Origin: Paraburkholderia bryophila
GTDB taxonomy: Bacteria; Pseudomonadota; Gammaproteobacteria; Burkholderiales; Burkholderiaceae
NCBI RefSeq assembly: GCF_003269035.1
Contig: NZ_QLTK01000002.1
Span: forward strand, 186,001-250,000
DNA: 64,000 nt
Direction of reading: 5' to 3'
Position numbers and translations under genes: made by a program. Numbering within the stretch: the first letter of the stretch is position 1; each line of letters begins with the position of its first letter. Below the pieces are notes generated by a model, which saw nothing but the letters and a program-made list of their open reading frames with translations, was not told where the DNA came from and searched no databases. Positions 54,034 through 64,000 of this stretch are shown in pieces.

Positions 54034-54378
54034 ATGGCCGAAGAAGCTCCAACCGAATTTTTCATTCAGGGCATCACGTCGAAGGGAAAGCGGTTCCGAC
54101 CGAGCGACTGGTCGGAGCGGCTTGCGGGCGTGATGGCATGCTTCGGCCCCGGGGCGAAAAAAGGGCCGAACGCCTACATGCAGTATTCGCCCTACGTCCG
54201 GCCGACCATGATCGGCGACCTCAAGTGCGTGATTCTCGATTCGCGCTTGCGGGATATCGAACCCATGGCCTTCGATTTCGTGCTCAACTTCGCGAAAGAC
54301 AATGACCTTCTCGTGACCGAGGCGTGTGAATTGCAACTCGAGCACGCTACGCCGCAAGAAAAAAGACACGTGATTTAG
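54034..54378 (+). CDS. DUF3579 family protein
   Basis: A 114-residue protein that begins MAEEAPTEFFIQGITSKGK and contains FRPSDWSERLAGVMACFG and YSPYVRPTM, the pattern of the betaproteobacterial DUF3579 family. Function unknown. It lies in the conserved neighbourhood of argF and rpsT. An open frame extends upstream to 53701 but has no family resemblance. A terminator follows. Confidence 0.88.
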   Translation: MAEEAPTEFFIQGITSKGKRFRPSDWSERLAGVMACFGPGAKKGPNAYMQYSPYVRPTMIGDLKCVILDSRLRDIEPMAFDFVLNFAKDNDLLVTEACELQLEHATPQEKRHVI

Positions 54379-54402
54379 CGCGAGTCAGCCGGATCGGCAA
54401 AA

Positions 54403-54432
54403 ACAAAAACCCGCCAGTAGCGGGTTTTTTTG
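54403..54432 (+). terminator. Rho-independent terminator after the DUF3579 gene
   Basis: AAAACCCGC and GCGGGTTTT pair around CAGTA, followed by a T run. Confidence 0.93.
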
Positions 54433-54562
54433 TGTCTGAAGCAGCGGCCTTGGCAAGCGGGCGGGTGGTTGCGCGAATGGTCAGTCGGGAAAGCGCGCAA
54501 AATGCGCGGCCGATCCCGGTGCGCCAACCTCAGCGCAAAACTGCTAAATGCCAAGCCCCAAG

Positions 54563-54592
54563 CAAAAAAGCCCGCCGGAGCGAGCTTTTTTG
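54563..54592 (-). terminator. Rho-independent terminator after rpsT
   Basis: Read leftward, AAAAAAGCTCGC pairs with GCGGGCTTTTTT (one G-T pair) around a short loop. It is 46 bases after the rpsT stop. Confidence 0.88.
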
Positions 54593-54637
54593 TGCAGCGG
54601 AAACAGGAGGTAGCCCGCCGAAGCGGGTCGACCGGAA

Positions 54638-54916
54638 TTACTGCGCTGCGGACGCTTGCAGACCCTTGATGGCTGCAGCGAGACGGCTCTTATGGCGAGC
54701 AGCCTTGTTCTTGTGAACGATTTTCTTGTCGGCGATGATGTCGATGGTCTTCGACGATGCCTGGAAGATTTCTGCGGCCTTAGCCTTGTCGCCGGCGTCG
54801 ATCGCCTTGCGGACAGCCTTGATGGCCGTGCGGAACTTCGAGCGCAGTGCCGAATTGTGCGAGTTTGCCTTGGCGGCCTGGCGGGCGCGCTTACGTGCTT
54901 GTGCGGTATTAGCCAT
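54638..54916 (-). CDS. rpsT: 30S ribosomal protein S20
   Basis: A 92-residue basic ribosomal protein, starting [16 protein letters not shown] and rich in Ala, Lys and Arg. It binds 16S rRNA. Monocistronic, with its own terminator. It lies divergent from murJ; the 442-base gap between them holds both promoters and a CCAAT-like repeat near murJ. Confidence 0.98.
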   Translation of the reverse strand: MANTAQARKRARQAAKANSHNSALRSKFRTAIKAVRKAIDAGDKAKAAEIFQASSKTIDIIADKKIVHKNKAARHKSRLAAAIKGLQASAAQ

Positions 54917-55280
54917 GACGGTTCCTTATCCTGTTCCTGTTTCCAGTACCCGACCTTCAAGTGGTGAGGTGCTGCTTTTAATCCGAACTCCTGGAAGCGA
55001 TTGCCCAAGAGCGCAAAAGTGTCGAAAAAATTCGATCGTACGACGCGAAGGCGGGCCGTGTTTCGGAGGATGTGAGGCTTTGAGCAGGTGGCGTGGTGCC
55101 GACCTGAACCCCGTCCGAAAGTTGAGCGAGCTTCGAAACCGGCGATTATAGCAACAAAATCAGGCACGTGGCAACGGGGAATGTGCCGTCGCGTTCGGGC
55201 AGGCCGCTCGGAATGCCGATTAGATCGAGATCGGATCGAACGTCCGCGCGACAAATCTGTCCGATTTGCGGTCTGCGCGA

Positions 55281-55311
55281 TCCAATCGGTCCAATTCGGA
55301 TCCAATTCGCG
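55281..55311 (+). repeat. Three TCCAATYCG repeats before murJ
   Basis: TCCAATCGG (55281), TCCAATTCGGA (55290) and TCCAATTCGCG (55301) follow each other at 9- and 11-base steps, ending about 33 bases before the murJ -10 box. They may be regulator sites or a decayed local duplication. Confidence 0.5.
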
Positions 55312-55343
55312 TTCCGGCTCGTCGTCCGCTCCTGCGGCACCCG

Positions 55344-55349
55344 TATAAT
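55344..55349 (+). promoter_or_regulatory. -10 box of murJ, implying a leaderless message
   Basis: A perfect TATAAT ends only nine bases before the murJ ATG (55359). Normal initiation would start the RNA within about three bases of the start codon. No ribosome-binding sequence precedes the ATG (AGCGCCCC), which agrees. The -35 region is weak. Confidence 0.55.
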
Positions 55350-55358
55350 AAGCGCCCC

Positions 55359-56909
55359 ATGAATCTATTCCGAGCCCTGCTGACGGTCAGCGGCTTCACG
55401 CTGCTGTCGCGCGTGACCGGTCTGGCCCGCGAAACGCTGATCGCACGCGCGTTCGGTGCCAGTCAATACACTGACGCGTTCTACGTCGCCTTCCGCATTC
55501 CGAACCTGTTGCGGCGTATTTCGGCCGAAGGCGCGTTTTCGCAAGCCTTCGTGCCGATCCTCGCCGAGTTCAAAAACAGCCAGGGGCACGACGCCACCAA
55601 GGCGCTGGTCGACGCCACGTCGACCGTGCTGGCGTGGGCGTTGGCGGTCATGTCGATTCTCGGCGTAGTGTTCGCGTCCGGCGTGGTGTTCGTCGTGGCG
55701 TCGGGTCTGGCGCACGAAGGCCACGCCTACACGCTCGCGGTCACCATGACCCGCATCATGTTCCCGTACATCATCTTCATCTCGCTGACGTCGCTGGCGT
55801 CGGGCGTGCTGAATACGTACAAGAACTTCTCGCTGCCCGCGTTCGCGCCGGTGCTGCTGAACGTCGCGTTCATCGGCGCGGCTGTGTTCGTCGCGCCGCG
55901 TATGCAAACGCCGGTCTACGCGCTCGCGTGGGCGGTGATCGTCGGCGGGGTGTTGCAGTTCGTCGTGCAACTGCCGGGTCTGAAAAAGATCGACATGATC
56001 CCGCGCATCGGCCTGAATCCGCTGAAAGCGCTCGCGCATCGCGGCGTGAAGCGTGTGCTGGCGAAGATGGTGCCCGCCATGTTCGCCGTCTCGGTCGCGC
56101 AGATCAGTCTGATCATCAACACGAACATCGCGTCGCGTATCGGCCCGGGCGCCGTCTCGTGGATCAATTACGCCGATCGGCTGATGGAGTTTCCGACCGC
56201 GCTGCTGGGCGTCGCGCTCGGGACGATTTTGCTGCCGAGCCTGTCGAAGGCGCACGTCGACGCCGATCCGCACGAGTATTCGTCGCTGCTCGACTGGGGC
56301 CTGCGCGTGACGTTCCTGCTGGCCGCGCCGAGCGCGATCGCGCTGTTTTTCTTCGCCGAACCGCTGACTGCCGTGCTGTTCCACTATGGCAAGTTCGACG
56401 GCAATTCGGTCGTGATGGTGAGCCGCGCGCTCGCCGCGTACGGCGTCGGCCTGATCGGGCTGATCCTGATCAAGATCCTTGCGCCGGGTTTTTACGCCAA
56501 GCAGGACATCAAGACGCCGGTGAAGATCGGTGTGGTCGTGCTGGTACTGACGCAGCTCAGCAACTATGTGTTCGTGCCGATTTTCGCGCATGCCGGCCTC
56601 ACGTTGAGCGTCGGGCTCGGTGCTTGCGGCAATGCGTTGCTGCTGTTTCTGGGTCTGCGCAAGCGTGGCATTTATATGCCGTCGAGCGGCTGGCTCAAAT
56701 TTTTCGTCCAATTGCTCGGCGCCTGTCTGGTGCTGGCGGGCGTGATGCACTGGCTGGCCATCAGTTTCGACTGGATCGGCATGCATAACCAGCCGGTCGA
56801 CCGGATTGCGTTGCTGGCGGCGTGTCTCGTTCTGTTCGCCGCGCTATATTTCGGTATGCTTTGGCTGATGGGCTTCAAGTACGCGTATTTCAAAAGACGA
56901 GTGAAGTGA
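55359..56909 (+). CDS. murJ: Lipid II flippase MurJ
   Basis: A 516-residue MOP-superfamily membrane protein with about 14 hydrophobic segments that moves lipid II across the inner membrane. The start MNLFRALLTVSGFTLLSRVT and the NLLRRISAEGAFSQAFVPIL segment are diagnostic. The start follows the family; a longer frame to 55266 is rejected. The next gene starts five bases after its stop. Confidence 0.96.
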   Translation: MNLFRALLTVSGFTLLSRVTGLARETLIARAFGASQYTDAFYVAFRIPNLLRRISAEGAFSQAFVPILAEFKNSQGHDATKALVDATSTVLAWALAVMSILGVVFASGVVFVVASGLAHEGHAYTLAVTMTRIMFPYIIFISLTSLASGVLNTYKNFSLPAFAPVLLNVAFIGAAVFVAPRMQTPVYALAWAVIVGGVLQFVVQLPGLKKIDMIPRIGLNPLKALAHRGVKRVLAKMVPAMFAVSVAQISLIINTNIASRIGPGAVSWINYADRLMEFPTALLGVALGTILLPSLSKAHVDADPHEYSSLLDWGLRVTFLLAAPSAIALFFFAEPLTAVLFHYGKFDGNSVVMVSRALAAYGVGLIGLILIKILAPGFYAKQDIKTPVKIGVVVLVLTQLSNYVFVPIFAHAGLTLSVGLGACGNALLLFLGLRKRGIYMPSSGWLKFFVQLLGACLVLAGVMHWLAISFDWIGMHNQPVDRIALLAACLVLFAALYFGMLWLMGFKYAYFKRRVK

Positions 56910-56914
56910 TCACG

Positions 56915-57757
56915 ATGACGCGAGTTCTCGACTATTTCAGCACGCTCGTTGCCGAAGACGATAGCCTGCCACTCACCGAGGCGGCGCTCTCGCTCGCGCA
57001 GGACGCGTATCCGGACCTCGATCTGCAAGGCACGCTCGCCGAGATCGACGAGTTGGTGGTGCGCCTGCAGCGCCGCATGCCGGACGACGCCGACATTCGC
57101 CAGAAGGTCGGCATTCTGAATCGCTTTTTCTTCCGCGAGTTGGGTTTCGCCCGAAACCTCAACGATTACGAAGACCCCGACAACAGTCATCTGAACGCCG
57201 TGCTCAAGCGTCGCCGCGGCATTCCGATCTCGCTCGCGGTGCTGTATCTGGAAATGGCCGAGCAGATCGGCATTCCGGCGCGCGGCGTGTCGTTTCCGGG
57301 GCACTTCCTGCTGCGCGTTACCACGCCCGACGGCGACGTGATGCTCGATCCGACCAACGGACATTCGCTGTCCGAGTCGCAGATGGTGGAGATGCTGGAG
57401 CCGTATGTGGCATCGGCCAGCGACTCGGTGAGCCGGGCGCTGCGCATGCTGCTGCAACCGGCCACGCGGCGCGAGATCATCGCGCGTATGCTGCGCAACC
57501 TGAAGTCCACGTATCTTCAGACTGAACGTTGGCAGCGTCTGCTGGCGGTGCAGCAGCGTCTGGTGATCCTGTTGCCGAACAGTATCGAAGAGGTGCGGGA
57601 TCGCGGCTTTGCCTATGCGCGGCTCGATTATTTGCGCCCCGCGCTCGAAGACCTCGAACGCTATCTCGGCGATTGTCCGGATGCCGAAGACGCGACCGTC
57701 GTGGAATCGCAGTTGCATGAGTTGCGGCAACGCACGCAGCACAACGACGGCGATTAG
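56915..57757 (+). CDS. SirB1 family protein (transglutaminase-like with TPR)
   Basis: A 280-residue protein. The N-terminal part has NRFFFRELGFARNLNDYEDP and the central transglutaminase-like core GIPISLAVLYLEMAEQIGIPARGVSFPGHFLLR; the C terminus has tetratricopeptide-like helices (LRPALEDLERYLGDCPDA). The biochemical role of SirB1 is not established. It is co-transcribed with murJ. Confidence 0.93.
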   Translation: MTRVLDYFSTLVAEDDSLPLTEAALSLAQDAYPDLDLQGTLAEIDELVVRLQRRMPDDADIRQKVGILNRFFFRELGFARNLNDYEDPDNSHLNAVLKRRRGIPISLAVLYLEMAEQIGIPARGVSFPGHFLLRVTTPDGDVMLDPTNGHSLSESQMVEMLEPYVASASDSVSRALRMLLQPATRREIIARMLRNLKSTYLQTERWQRLLAVQQRLVILLPNSIEEVRDRGFAYARLDYLRPALEDLERYLGDCPDAEDATVVESQLHELRQRTQHNDGD

Positions 57758-57782
57758 CCTCGCCGATCCACGCCCAACGCTA

Positions 57783-57827
57783 TAAAAAAGCCTGTGCATG
57801 ATTCATATTCATGCACAGGCTTTTTGC
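57783..57827. terminator. Bidirectional Rho-independent terminator
   Basis: AAAAAGCCTGTGCATGA pairs perfectly with TCATGCACAGGCTTTTT around a nine-base loop. It lies between the convergent SirB1-family gene and the SDR gene and can serve both. Confidence 0.94.
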
Positions 57828-57883
57828 ATGTGGTCGCGCGCGCTGCCCGCACGAACGGGGCGGCGCACGGCGGTGGAAGCAAG

Positions 57884-58642
57884 TTACTTCGGTTGCATGC
57901 GGATCGCGCCGTCCAGACGAATGACTTCGCCATTGAGCATCGGATTGTCGAAGATCTGCTTGGCCAGCATGGCGTATTCGATCGGCTTGCCGAGGCGCGG
58001 CGGGAACGGCACCATCGCGCCGAGCGCGTCCTGCACTTCTTGCGGCATGCCGAGCAGCATGGGCGTTTCGAAGATGCCCGGTGCGATCGTCATTACACGG
58101 ATCGCGTTGCGCGACAGGTCGCGGGCGATCGGCAGCGTCATGCCGGCCACGCCGGCCTTCGACGCCGCATAAGCCGCCTGACCGATCTGGCCGTCGAATG
58201 CCGCCACCGACGCCGTGTTGACGATCACGCCACGCTCGCCATTCGCGTTCGGCTCGTTCTTCGACATGGCCGCGGCCGCGAGCCGGACCATGTTGAAGGT
58301 GCCGATCAGGTTGATCGAGATGGTGCGCGAGAACGACTCGAGCGGATGCGGGCCGTCTTTGCCCACCGTCTTGACGGCCGGCGCGACACCCGCGCAATTG
58401 ATCAGGCCGCGCAGCGTGCCGAGCTTCGTGGCGGCTTCGACAGCTTGCGTTGCGTCGTCTTCGCGGCTCACGTCGCATTTGACGAACACGCCGCCGAGTT
58501 CCTGCGCGAGCGTCTGACCGGCCGCCTCGTTCAGGTCGGCGAGCACCACCTTGCCGCCGTTTTCGACGAACAGGCGCGCGGTTGCGGCGCCGAGACCCGA
58601 TGCACCGCCGGTGATCAGGAATACGTTGTCACGAATCTCCAT
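57884..58642 (-). CDS. 3-hydroxyacyl-CoA dehydrogenase, SDR type II (HSD17B10-like)
   Basis: A 252-residue short-chain dehydrogenase. [15 protein letters not shown] is the cofactor loop; [22 protein letters not shown] and YAASK carry the catalytic residues; [12 protein letters not shown] and IRLDGAIRM match the type II 3-hydroxyacyl-CoA dehydrogenases used in fatty-acid and isoleucine breakdown. Monocistronic. Confidence 0.9.
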   Translation of the reverse strand: MEIRDNVFLITGGASGLGAATARLFVENGGKVVLADLNEAAGQTLAQELGGVFVKCDVSREDDATQAVEAATKLGTLRGLINCAGVAPAVKTVGKDGPHPLESFSRTISINLIGTFNMVRLAAAAMSKNEPNANGERGVIVNTASVAAFDGQIGQAAYAASKAGVAGMTLPIARDLSRNAIRVMTIAPGIFETPMLLGMPQEVQDALGAMVPFPPRLGKPIEYAMLAKQIFDNPMLNGEVIRLDGAIRMQPK

Positions 58643-58848
58643 GTCTTCTCCTTTGCTACGGTTTGTTCAGTTGTGTCTGGATCGAATATCTTTTCGATAA
58701 TCGATTGTAACGGCTATGCTGCATTGCGGAAAGCGCAGCGGCTGCGTCGGCAGGTCGGTTGCCGTTGCATCGGAAACCACTACGGATGGCTAATTAATCC
58801 TCATCCCGACAGCCCAGAGGGCATTTGCTAAACGTCACACCGCATAAC

Positions 58849-58880
58849 GAAAAAACCCGCCGGCAAGGGCGGGTTTTTCA
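58849..58880 (-). terminator. Rho-independent terminator after adk
   Basis: AAAAACCCGCC and GGGCGGGTTTTT pair around GGCAA; read leftward it ends in T residues, 30 bases after the adk stop. Confidence 0.9.
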
Positions 58881-58906
58881 TCGGACAAACTCGGTGCGAG
58901 GCGCGC

Positions 58907-59587
<681 letters not shown>

Positions 59588-59785
59588 CTATGTGAATTCT
59601 TGGGGGCGCTGCAGTCATCCCACGAGGGATCGAGGGGGCCGCGTCGACTACCGTGATGCATCTTGCGCTGCGCGTCCAGACGACGGCGCTGCAAAGACGA
59701 CCATGGCGCGACCGTGCAAATCCCTGACTCTCGCTTGTAACGGGAGGCGCGCACAACCGTCCGATTATGCCATGGGTTTTTCTGC

Positions 59786-60586
59786 TCAAGACCCGAATAA
59801 AGCCTGCACGCGTGCGAGATCCGCCGGTGTGTCGACGCCGGGCAGCGGCGCGTTGTCGGTGACGCGCACCGCAATGCGCTCGCCATGCCACATGGCGCGC
59901 AATTGTTCGAGCGCTTCGACCTGCTCGATCGGCGAGATCGCGAGCGTGGGATAGGTGCGCAGGAATTGCGCACGGTACGCATACAGCCCGATATGCCGGT
60001 AGACGACTGCGGGGGCCGGCGGTGTGGGCATCGACGCGACGTCCGGCCAATGCGGCTGGTAGGCGTCGCGCGACCAGGGAATCGGCGCGCGCGAGAAGTA
60101 CAGCGCCACGCCGCGCGCGTCGAGAACGACCTTGACGACGTTCGGGTTGAAAATTTCGGCGGCCTCGGTGATCGGATGGGCCGCGGTGGCGATCGCGCAG
60201 CCTTGACTCGCCGCGAGGTGCGACGCAACGCCGCACACCAGCGCCGGGTCGATCAGCGGTTCGTCGCCCTGCACGTTGACCACGATCGTGTCGTCGCTCC
60301 AGCCGAACTGCGCGGCGACTTCCGCCAGCCGGTCCGTGCCCGACGGATGATCGGCGCGCGTGAGCACGGCCTCGAAACCGTGTTCGCGAGCCGCGTCGAG
60401 CACCGCTTGCGCGTCGGACGCGACCAGCACCTGCTGGGCGCCCGATTCGCGAGCGCGTTCGGCGACTCGCACCACCATCGGCTTACCGCCGATGTCGGCA
60501 AGCGGCTTGTTGGGCAGACGCGTCGAAGCGAGCCGGGCCGGCACGACGGCGATGAACGGGGGAGTGGTGACGTTGGCTTGAGTCAT
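59786..60586 (-). CDS. kdsB: 3-deoxy-manno-octulosonate cytidylyltransferase
   Basis: A 266-residue nucleotidyltransferase that makes CMP-Kdo for lipopolysaccharide. [19 protein letters not shown] carries the CTP-binding residues; [12 protein letters not shown] and the terminal [15 protein letters not shown] are typical. It follows trm112 by 24 bases. Confidence 0.97.
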   Translation of the reverse strand: MTQANVTTPPFIAVVPARLASTRLPNKPLADIGGKPMVVRVAERARESGAQQVLVASDAQAVLDAAREHGFEAVLTRADHPSGTDRLAEVAAQFGWSDDTIVVNVQGDEPLIDPALVCGVASHLAASQGCAIATAAHPITEAAEIFNPNVVKVVLDARGVALYFSRAPIPWSRDAYQPHWPDVASMPTPPAPAVVYRHIGLYAYRAQFLRTYPTLAISPIEQVEALEQLRAMWHGERIAVRVTDNAPLPGVDTPADLARVQALFGS

Positions 60587-60610
60587 CGGGAGAGCGACGT
60601 GTGGGATGGG

Positions 60611-60814
60611 TTACGCCACCGAGCCCGGATTCAGATCGACCGGCGTGCCTTCCACGGTCTGGCGCGCTTCGTCGACCAGCATGACGGGAATGCCGTCGCG
60701 GATCGGATAGGCCAGCTTGTCCGCGTTGCAGATCAGTTCCTGCGCGGCGCGGTCGTAGCTGAGCGGGCCCTTGCAGATCGGGCAGACGAGAATTTCAAGC
60801 AGGCGAGCGTCCAC
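60611..60814 (-). CDS. Trm112 family small zinc-ribbon-like protein
   Basis: A 67-residue protein with CPICKGPL near the start, [16 protein letters not shown] in the middle and no second intact cysteine pair. GTG at 60814 is chosen because GGAGAAAG lies just before it; an in-frame TTG at 60829 is less likely. It overlaps the end of lpxK by 20 bases. In this locus it is part of the conserved lpxK-kdsB group; its exact role is unclear. Confidence 0.9.
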   Translation of the reverse strand: MDARLLEILVCPICKGPLSYDRAAQELICNADKLAYPIRDGIPVMLVDEARQTVEGTPVDLNPGSVA

Positions 60815-61811
60815 GGACTTTCTCCACAACTAATGCAATGAGGCGATGATCGAGCGCGGCTTCGACCGGGACAACCCAGATGCGCGCATCGTGCCAGGAC
60901 CCCAATTTTACCGCATCCTTTTCGGTTATCAGGATCGTGTCGGCGTCGACGTCGGTAAAGGGATTGCGCTCGAACGCGTAGTGATCGGGCAGTGCGCGGG
61001 TCGCCGGCGTGAGGCCGGCGGCGCGCAAGGTCGCGAAAAAGCGTTCGGGCGCGCCGATGCCGGCCGCGGCCAGCACGCGCTCGCCGCTGAATTGCGCAAG
61101 CGGACGGCGCAGCGCCGGATTGTCGAGATGCCAGGCGTCGGCGGGGGCGAGGGGCAGCGCGAAGGTGTTCGGCCACGCGGGCAAGGTGCGCGCATACGGA
61201 TCGTTGACGAGCGTCGCATCGCGGCGGCGCGACAACGGCTCGCGCAACGGACCGGCCGGCAGCAGAAAGCCGTTGCCGCCGAGGCGGTGGTCGAACACCA
61301 CCAGTTCGGCGTCGCGCTTCAGGCGGTAATGCTGCAAGCCGTCGTCGCTGACGATCACATCGACTTCGCGATGCGCGGCGCACAGCGCCTGCGCGGCGGC
61401 CACGCGGTCCGGACAGACCCACACCGGCGCACCGGTGCGGCGTGCGATCAGCAACGGTTCGTCGCCGCCCACGCTCGCCGCCGAAGCCGGCGTGACTTGC
61501 GTCGGCGCTTTCACGCGCGCGCCGTAACCGCGCGACACCACGCCGGGCGTGAAGCCCGCAGCGCGTAACGCTTCCACCAGCGCGATCACGGTCGGCGTCT
61601 TGCCGGTGCCGCCGACGGTCACATTGCCGACCACCACGACCGGCACGCCGATGCGCACGGATTTGAGCCAGCCGAGGGAAAACGCGGCGCGGCGCGCGGC
61701 GGCAATGGCGCCGAACACGCAGGCGAAGGGCGTCAGCGCCCACGCGAACGGGCCGCGTTGCTGCCATTCGCGCGCGAGGCGTGCTTCGAGACGGTGGTTG
61801 AAATCGCTCAT
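60795..61811 (-). CDS. lpxK: Tetraacyldisaccharide 4'-kinase
   Basis: A 338-residue inner-membrane kinase that adds the 4' phosphate in lipid A synthesis. An N-terminal membrane segment ([17 protein letters not shown]) precedes the Walker A motif [27 protein letters not shown] is the conserved motif. The ATG at 61811 is taken over a TTG at 61817. First gene of this operon in the window. Confidence 0.95.
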   Translation of the reverse strand: MSDFNHRLEARLAREWQQRGPFAWALTPFACVFGAIAAARRAAFSLGWLKSVRIGVPVVVVGNVTVGGTGKTPTVIALVEALRAAGFTPGVVSRGYGARVKAPTQVTPASAASVGGDEPLLIARRTGAPVWVCPDRVAAAQALCAAHREVDVIVSDDGLQHYRLKRDAELVVFDHRLGGNGFLLPAGPLREPLSRRRDATLVNDPYARTLPAWPNTFALPLAPADAWHLDNPALRRPLAQFSGERVLAAAGIGAPERFFATLRAAGLTPATRALPDHYAFERNPFTDVDADTILITEKDAVKLGSWHDARIWVVPVEAALDHRLIALVVEKVRGRSPA

Positions 61812-62436
61812 GGGCAAGTGGTGTGGGCGAACGACGCGCGGTCGGCCGAGGCGGGCCGGCGCGACGGCATGACGGCGTTGGCCGCAAGACGGGACGCCGG
61901 GCCGGACATACTACGCGGGGTCAGCATCAACGCGGTTCTCCGGACAGTCAAAAAGTGAGGCGGAAACGATCCCGCAGCAGTCGCGGTAACCAGGTCACAA
62001 CGGAGACGGCGAGCGGCTGAGCCCTGCTTGTCAACGCTAGCGCATCGCGCTTCGCCGGACTTACGGTTTGCCGTCAGAACCCGCCACTCTAGCGCGCGAG
62101 CGTCCAGCCCGGCAAGTCGCGCGCCTTGACAAAGCAGCGAATTCGGCCGTTCCGGCGCGCTTCTCAGCCTGTGGATAACTTTGTGGAGAACCTGCCGTCC
62201 AACCGGCGGAGAAGGCCGTTCGGAGCGCTCCGCATCGGCAATGATTCTCTTTAACGAGATATAAAAGCCATATAAATCAACGGGATGCTTCGAATTTTCG
62301 CGCTCTGGCGGGCACTATGGCGGGATTCGTCAGGCGTTTCCCGCCATGTGGACACTTTTAACAATTCAGCCGCCGCGCTGGACGCGGATGGCCGCTCGGT
62401 CTATCGTCTGTCCGGCCAGTCACAGACATTCCTCGC
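61812..62436. other. 625-base divergent intergenic region between lpxK and xseA
   Basis: No coding sequence could be supported on either strand. It holds a perfect DnaA-box-like TGTGGATAA (62170-62178) and an AT-rich patch (about 62240-62280, AATGATTCTCTTTAACGAG with ATATAAAAGCC) that could be a promoter or a weak iron-regulator site. Confidence 0.6.
62170..62178 (-). promoter_or_regulatory. Isolated DnaA-box-like sequence
   Basis: TGTGGATAA is the exact complement of the strong DnaA box TTATCCACA. A single copy is not an origin; the only related sequence nearby is TTGTGGAGAA ten bases on. Confidence 0.35.
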
Positions 62437-63816
62437 ATGAATCCCGAAAGCCCTTTTTCTTCGTCCGCTGCGCCCGGCGGTGAGGTCGTCGTTCCCGTTT
62501 CCGCGCTCAATCGCGCGATCGGCACGATGCTCGAACGCTCGTTTCCGCTCGTCTGGGTGGCGGGCGAAGTGTCGAACTTCACGCGCGCCGCAAGCGGCCA
62601 CTGGTATTTCTCGATCAAGGACGCGCAAGCGCAGATGCGCTGCGTGATGTTCCGCGGCCGCGCGCAATACGCCGAGTTCACGCCGCGCGAAGGCGACCGC
62701 ATCGAAGTGCGCGCGCTCGTGACGATGTACGAACCGCGCGGCGAGTTGCAACTGAATGTCGAAGCGGTGCGCCGCACCGGACAAGGGCGGCTTTACGAAG
62801 CGTTCCTGCGGCTCAAGGCGCAGCTCGAAGCGGAAGGGCTCTTTGCCGCCGAACGCAAGCGCGCGCTGCCGTCGCATCCGCGGGCGATCGGCATCGTCAC
62901 GTCGTTGCAGGCCGCGGCGCTGCGCGACGTGCTGACCACGCTGTCGCGCCGCGCGCCGCATATTCCGGTGATCGTTTATCCGGCGCCGGTGCAGGGCGTG
63001 GGCGTCAGCGCCAAACTCGCGGCGATGGTCGACGCCGCCAATGCGCGTCGCGAAGTCGACGTGCTGATCGTCTGCCGCGGCGGCGGCTCGATCGAAGATC
63101 TCTGGGCGTTCAACGAAGAAGTGCTGGCGCGCGCGATTGCCGAAAGCGCGATACCGGTGGTGAGCGGTGTCGGTCACGAAACCGATTTCACGATCGCCGA
63201 TTTCGCCGCCGACGTGCGCGCGCCGACCCCGACCGGCGCCGCCGAACTCGTCAGTCCGCAACGCGTGCTGTTGCTGCGCGACCTGGATCAGCGGCATGCC
63301 ACGCTCGCGCGCGGCTTCGGCCGCATGATGGAGCGGCGCGCGCAGCAACTCGACTGGCTGGCGCGCCGGCTCGTGTCGCCGGCCGAGCGTCTGGCGCGGC
63401 AACGCACGCATTTGCAGCAATTGAGCGTGCGGCTCGCGTCGGCGGGAGCGCGCCCCGTGCGTGACGCACGAGCGCGGTTTTCGCTGTTGCAGATGCGCTG
63501 GCAGCGCTGGCGTCCCGATCTCGCCGCGCATCGGGCGAAGCTCGGCAATCTCACGCAACGTCTGGACGCGGCATTGTTACGTCAGCATGAACGTCAAAGC
63601 GCGAAGATCGGCACGCTTGCCGCGCGGCTCGAAGTGCTGAGTCCGCAGCGCACGCTGGAGCGCGGCTATGCGGCGGTGCTCGACGCGCAGAACGGTCGCG
63701 CGGTGCGCGCGCCGTCGTCGTTGAAGCCGGGGCGGCGCCTCACCGTGCATCTCGCGGAAGGGTCCGCGGATATCGCGCTGGCCGACGTGCAAGCCCGGCT
63801 CACCGACGGTTTCTGA
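62437..63816 (+). CDS. xseA: Exodeoxyribonuclease VII large subunit
   Basis: A 459-residue nuclease subunit. The N-terminal OB fold ([20 protein letters not shown], about residues 36-55), the catalytic domain ([58 protein letters not shown]) and a long coiled-coil tail are in order. The C-terminal [10 protein letters not shown] is also conserved. Confidence 0.97.
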   Translation: MNPESPFSSSAAPGGEVVVPVSALNRAIGTMLERSFPLVWVAGEVSNFTRAASGHWYFSIKDAQAQMRCVMFRGRAQYAEFTPREGDRIEVRALVTMYEPRGELQLNVEAVRRTGQGRLYEAFLRLKAQLEAEGLFAAERKRALPSHPRAIGIVTSLQAAALRDVLTTLSRRAPHIPVIVYPAPVQGVGVSAKLAAMVDAANARREVDVLIVCRGGGSIEDLWAFNEEVLARAIAESAIPVVSGVGHETDFTIADFAADVRAPTPTGAAELVSPQRVLLLRDLDQRHATLARGFGRMMERRAQQLDWLARRLVSPAERLARQRTHLQQLSVRLASAGARPVRDARARFSLLQMRWQRWRPDLAAHRAKLGNLTQRLDAALLRQHERQSAKIGTLAARLEVLSPQRTLERGYAAVLDAQNGRAVRAPSSLKPGRRLTVHLAEGSADIALADVQARLTDGF

Positions 63817-63944
63817 GCCGTCGCCGAACGTCCCCGAACGCTGCATTTTTGACTGCCTCGAAGGGCGGGCACATCGCATGCGACAGCACTAATTACGCCA
63901 TATGTGCAGCATCTTTGCCGATGCCGGGCATAAAGTCCGTTGGT

Positions 63945-63973
63945 TTGCGGGGTTATTCCAACTCGCCTACAAT
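63945..63973 (+). promoter_or_regulatory. Sigma-70-type promoter near the right edge
   Basis: TTGCGG (63945-63950) and TACAAT (63968-63973) are separated by 17 bases. No gene starts before the window ends; the promoter reads rightward to a gene outside, which in related genomes is often sodB. Confidence 0.6.
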
Positions 63974-64000
63974 CGAGTGCTCAAAAGTGTAGCCCGCAGA

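Noticed and set aside
54544..55305. A 253-codon frame antisense across rpsT and its upstream region
   Set aside because: It lies on the same strand as rpsT in another frame, covers the terminator and promoter, and has Arg/Ser/Thr-rich shadow composition.
61900..62040. A riboswitch-like leader in the gap before lpxK (GGCGGAAACGATCCCG and nearby GC-rich stretches)
   Set aside because: No conserved riboswitch core that I know, such as a cobalamin B12 box or TPP motif, could be matched.
62161..62290. A replication origin, because of the DnaA-like box and AT-rich patch
   Set aside because: Only one exact box is present, and dnaA, dnaN, gyrB or parAB genes are absent from the window.

Overview
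This 64 kb window looks like a piece of a Burkholderiaceae chromosome, most likely Paraburkholderia. The reasons are the high G+C content with strongly GC-ending codons, the family-level fit of nearly every protein, and betaproteobacterial gene orders such as argG-argF-DUF3579-rpsT-murJ-sirB1 and adk-kdsB-trm112-lpxK. I worked by reading alone, so product names rest on motifs, lengths and gene order. I found no rRNA, tRNA, CRISPR array, insertion sequence or prophage.

Region 1 (1-9.4 kb) holds the end of an efflux outer-membrane lipoprotein, a purine permease of the NCS2 family, an orphan FGGY sugar kinase with a low-complexity insert, a two-gene formaldehyde detoxification unit (frmA-like and S-formylglutathione hydrolase) and a compact znuA-znuC-znuB zinc importer with a Zur-like site upstream.

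Region 2 (9.4-20.8 kb) is a hexitol/pentitol catabolic locus made of two convergent operons. The rightward operon encodes an SDR polyol dehydrogenase, a complete ABC polyol importer (binding protein, two permeases, ATPase), a HAD phosphatase and a DUF1330 protein. The leftward operon encodes a long-chain mannitol/arabinitol dehydrogenase, a xylulokinase and a SorC-type regulator. Both outer promoter regions carry the same kind of double palindrome, two 12-bp sites centred 19 bp apart, which predicts one shared regulator.

Region 3 (20.8-28.9 kb) is a second polyol/sugar locus: an AraC regulator, a ribose-type ABC importer (binding protein, double ATPase, permease), a zinc dehydrogenase of the erythritol/L-threitol dehydrogenase type, an FGGY kinase and an SDR resembling L-xylulose reductase. 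Its substrate is unknown; a tetritol or pentitol is the best guess. This is the most promising uncharacterised pathway in the window.

The gap between this locus and the kynurenine operon (28.95-29.47 kb) is filled by a long imperfect inverted repeat. Each arm carries its own hairpin, and the two hairpins differ in sequence yet both stay paired. The two genes that converge on it both drift to T-ending codons towards it. I regard this as the most unusual non-coding structure here.

Region 4 (29.5-49 kb) contains kynBUA with a divergent Lrp-type regulator, then mostly housekeeping genes: a flavin reductase, msrA, DUF72, cfa, pdxH, tcdA, a CnoX-like thioredoxin, pirin, amiC, tsaE, queG, ogt, xerD, an acyl-CoA ligase, ybaK and plsY.

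Region 5 (49-64 kb) is core: yajQ, murB, argG, argF, DUF3579, rpsT, murJ, sirB1, a 3-hydroxyacyl-CoA dehydrogenase, adk, kdsB, trm112, lpxK and xseA. It ends in a good promoter for a gene beyond the window. Clear intrinsic terminators follow several units.
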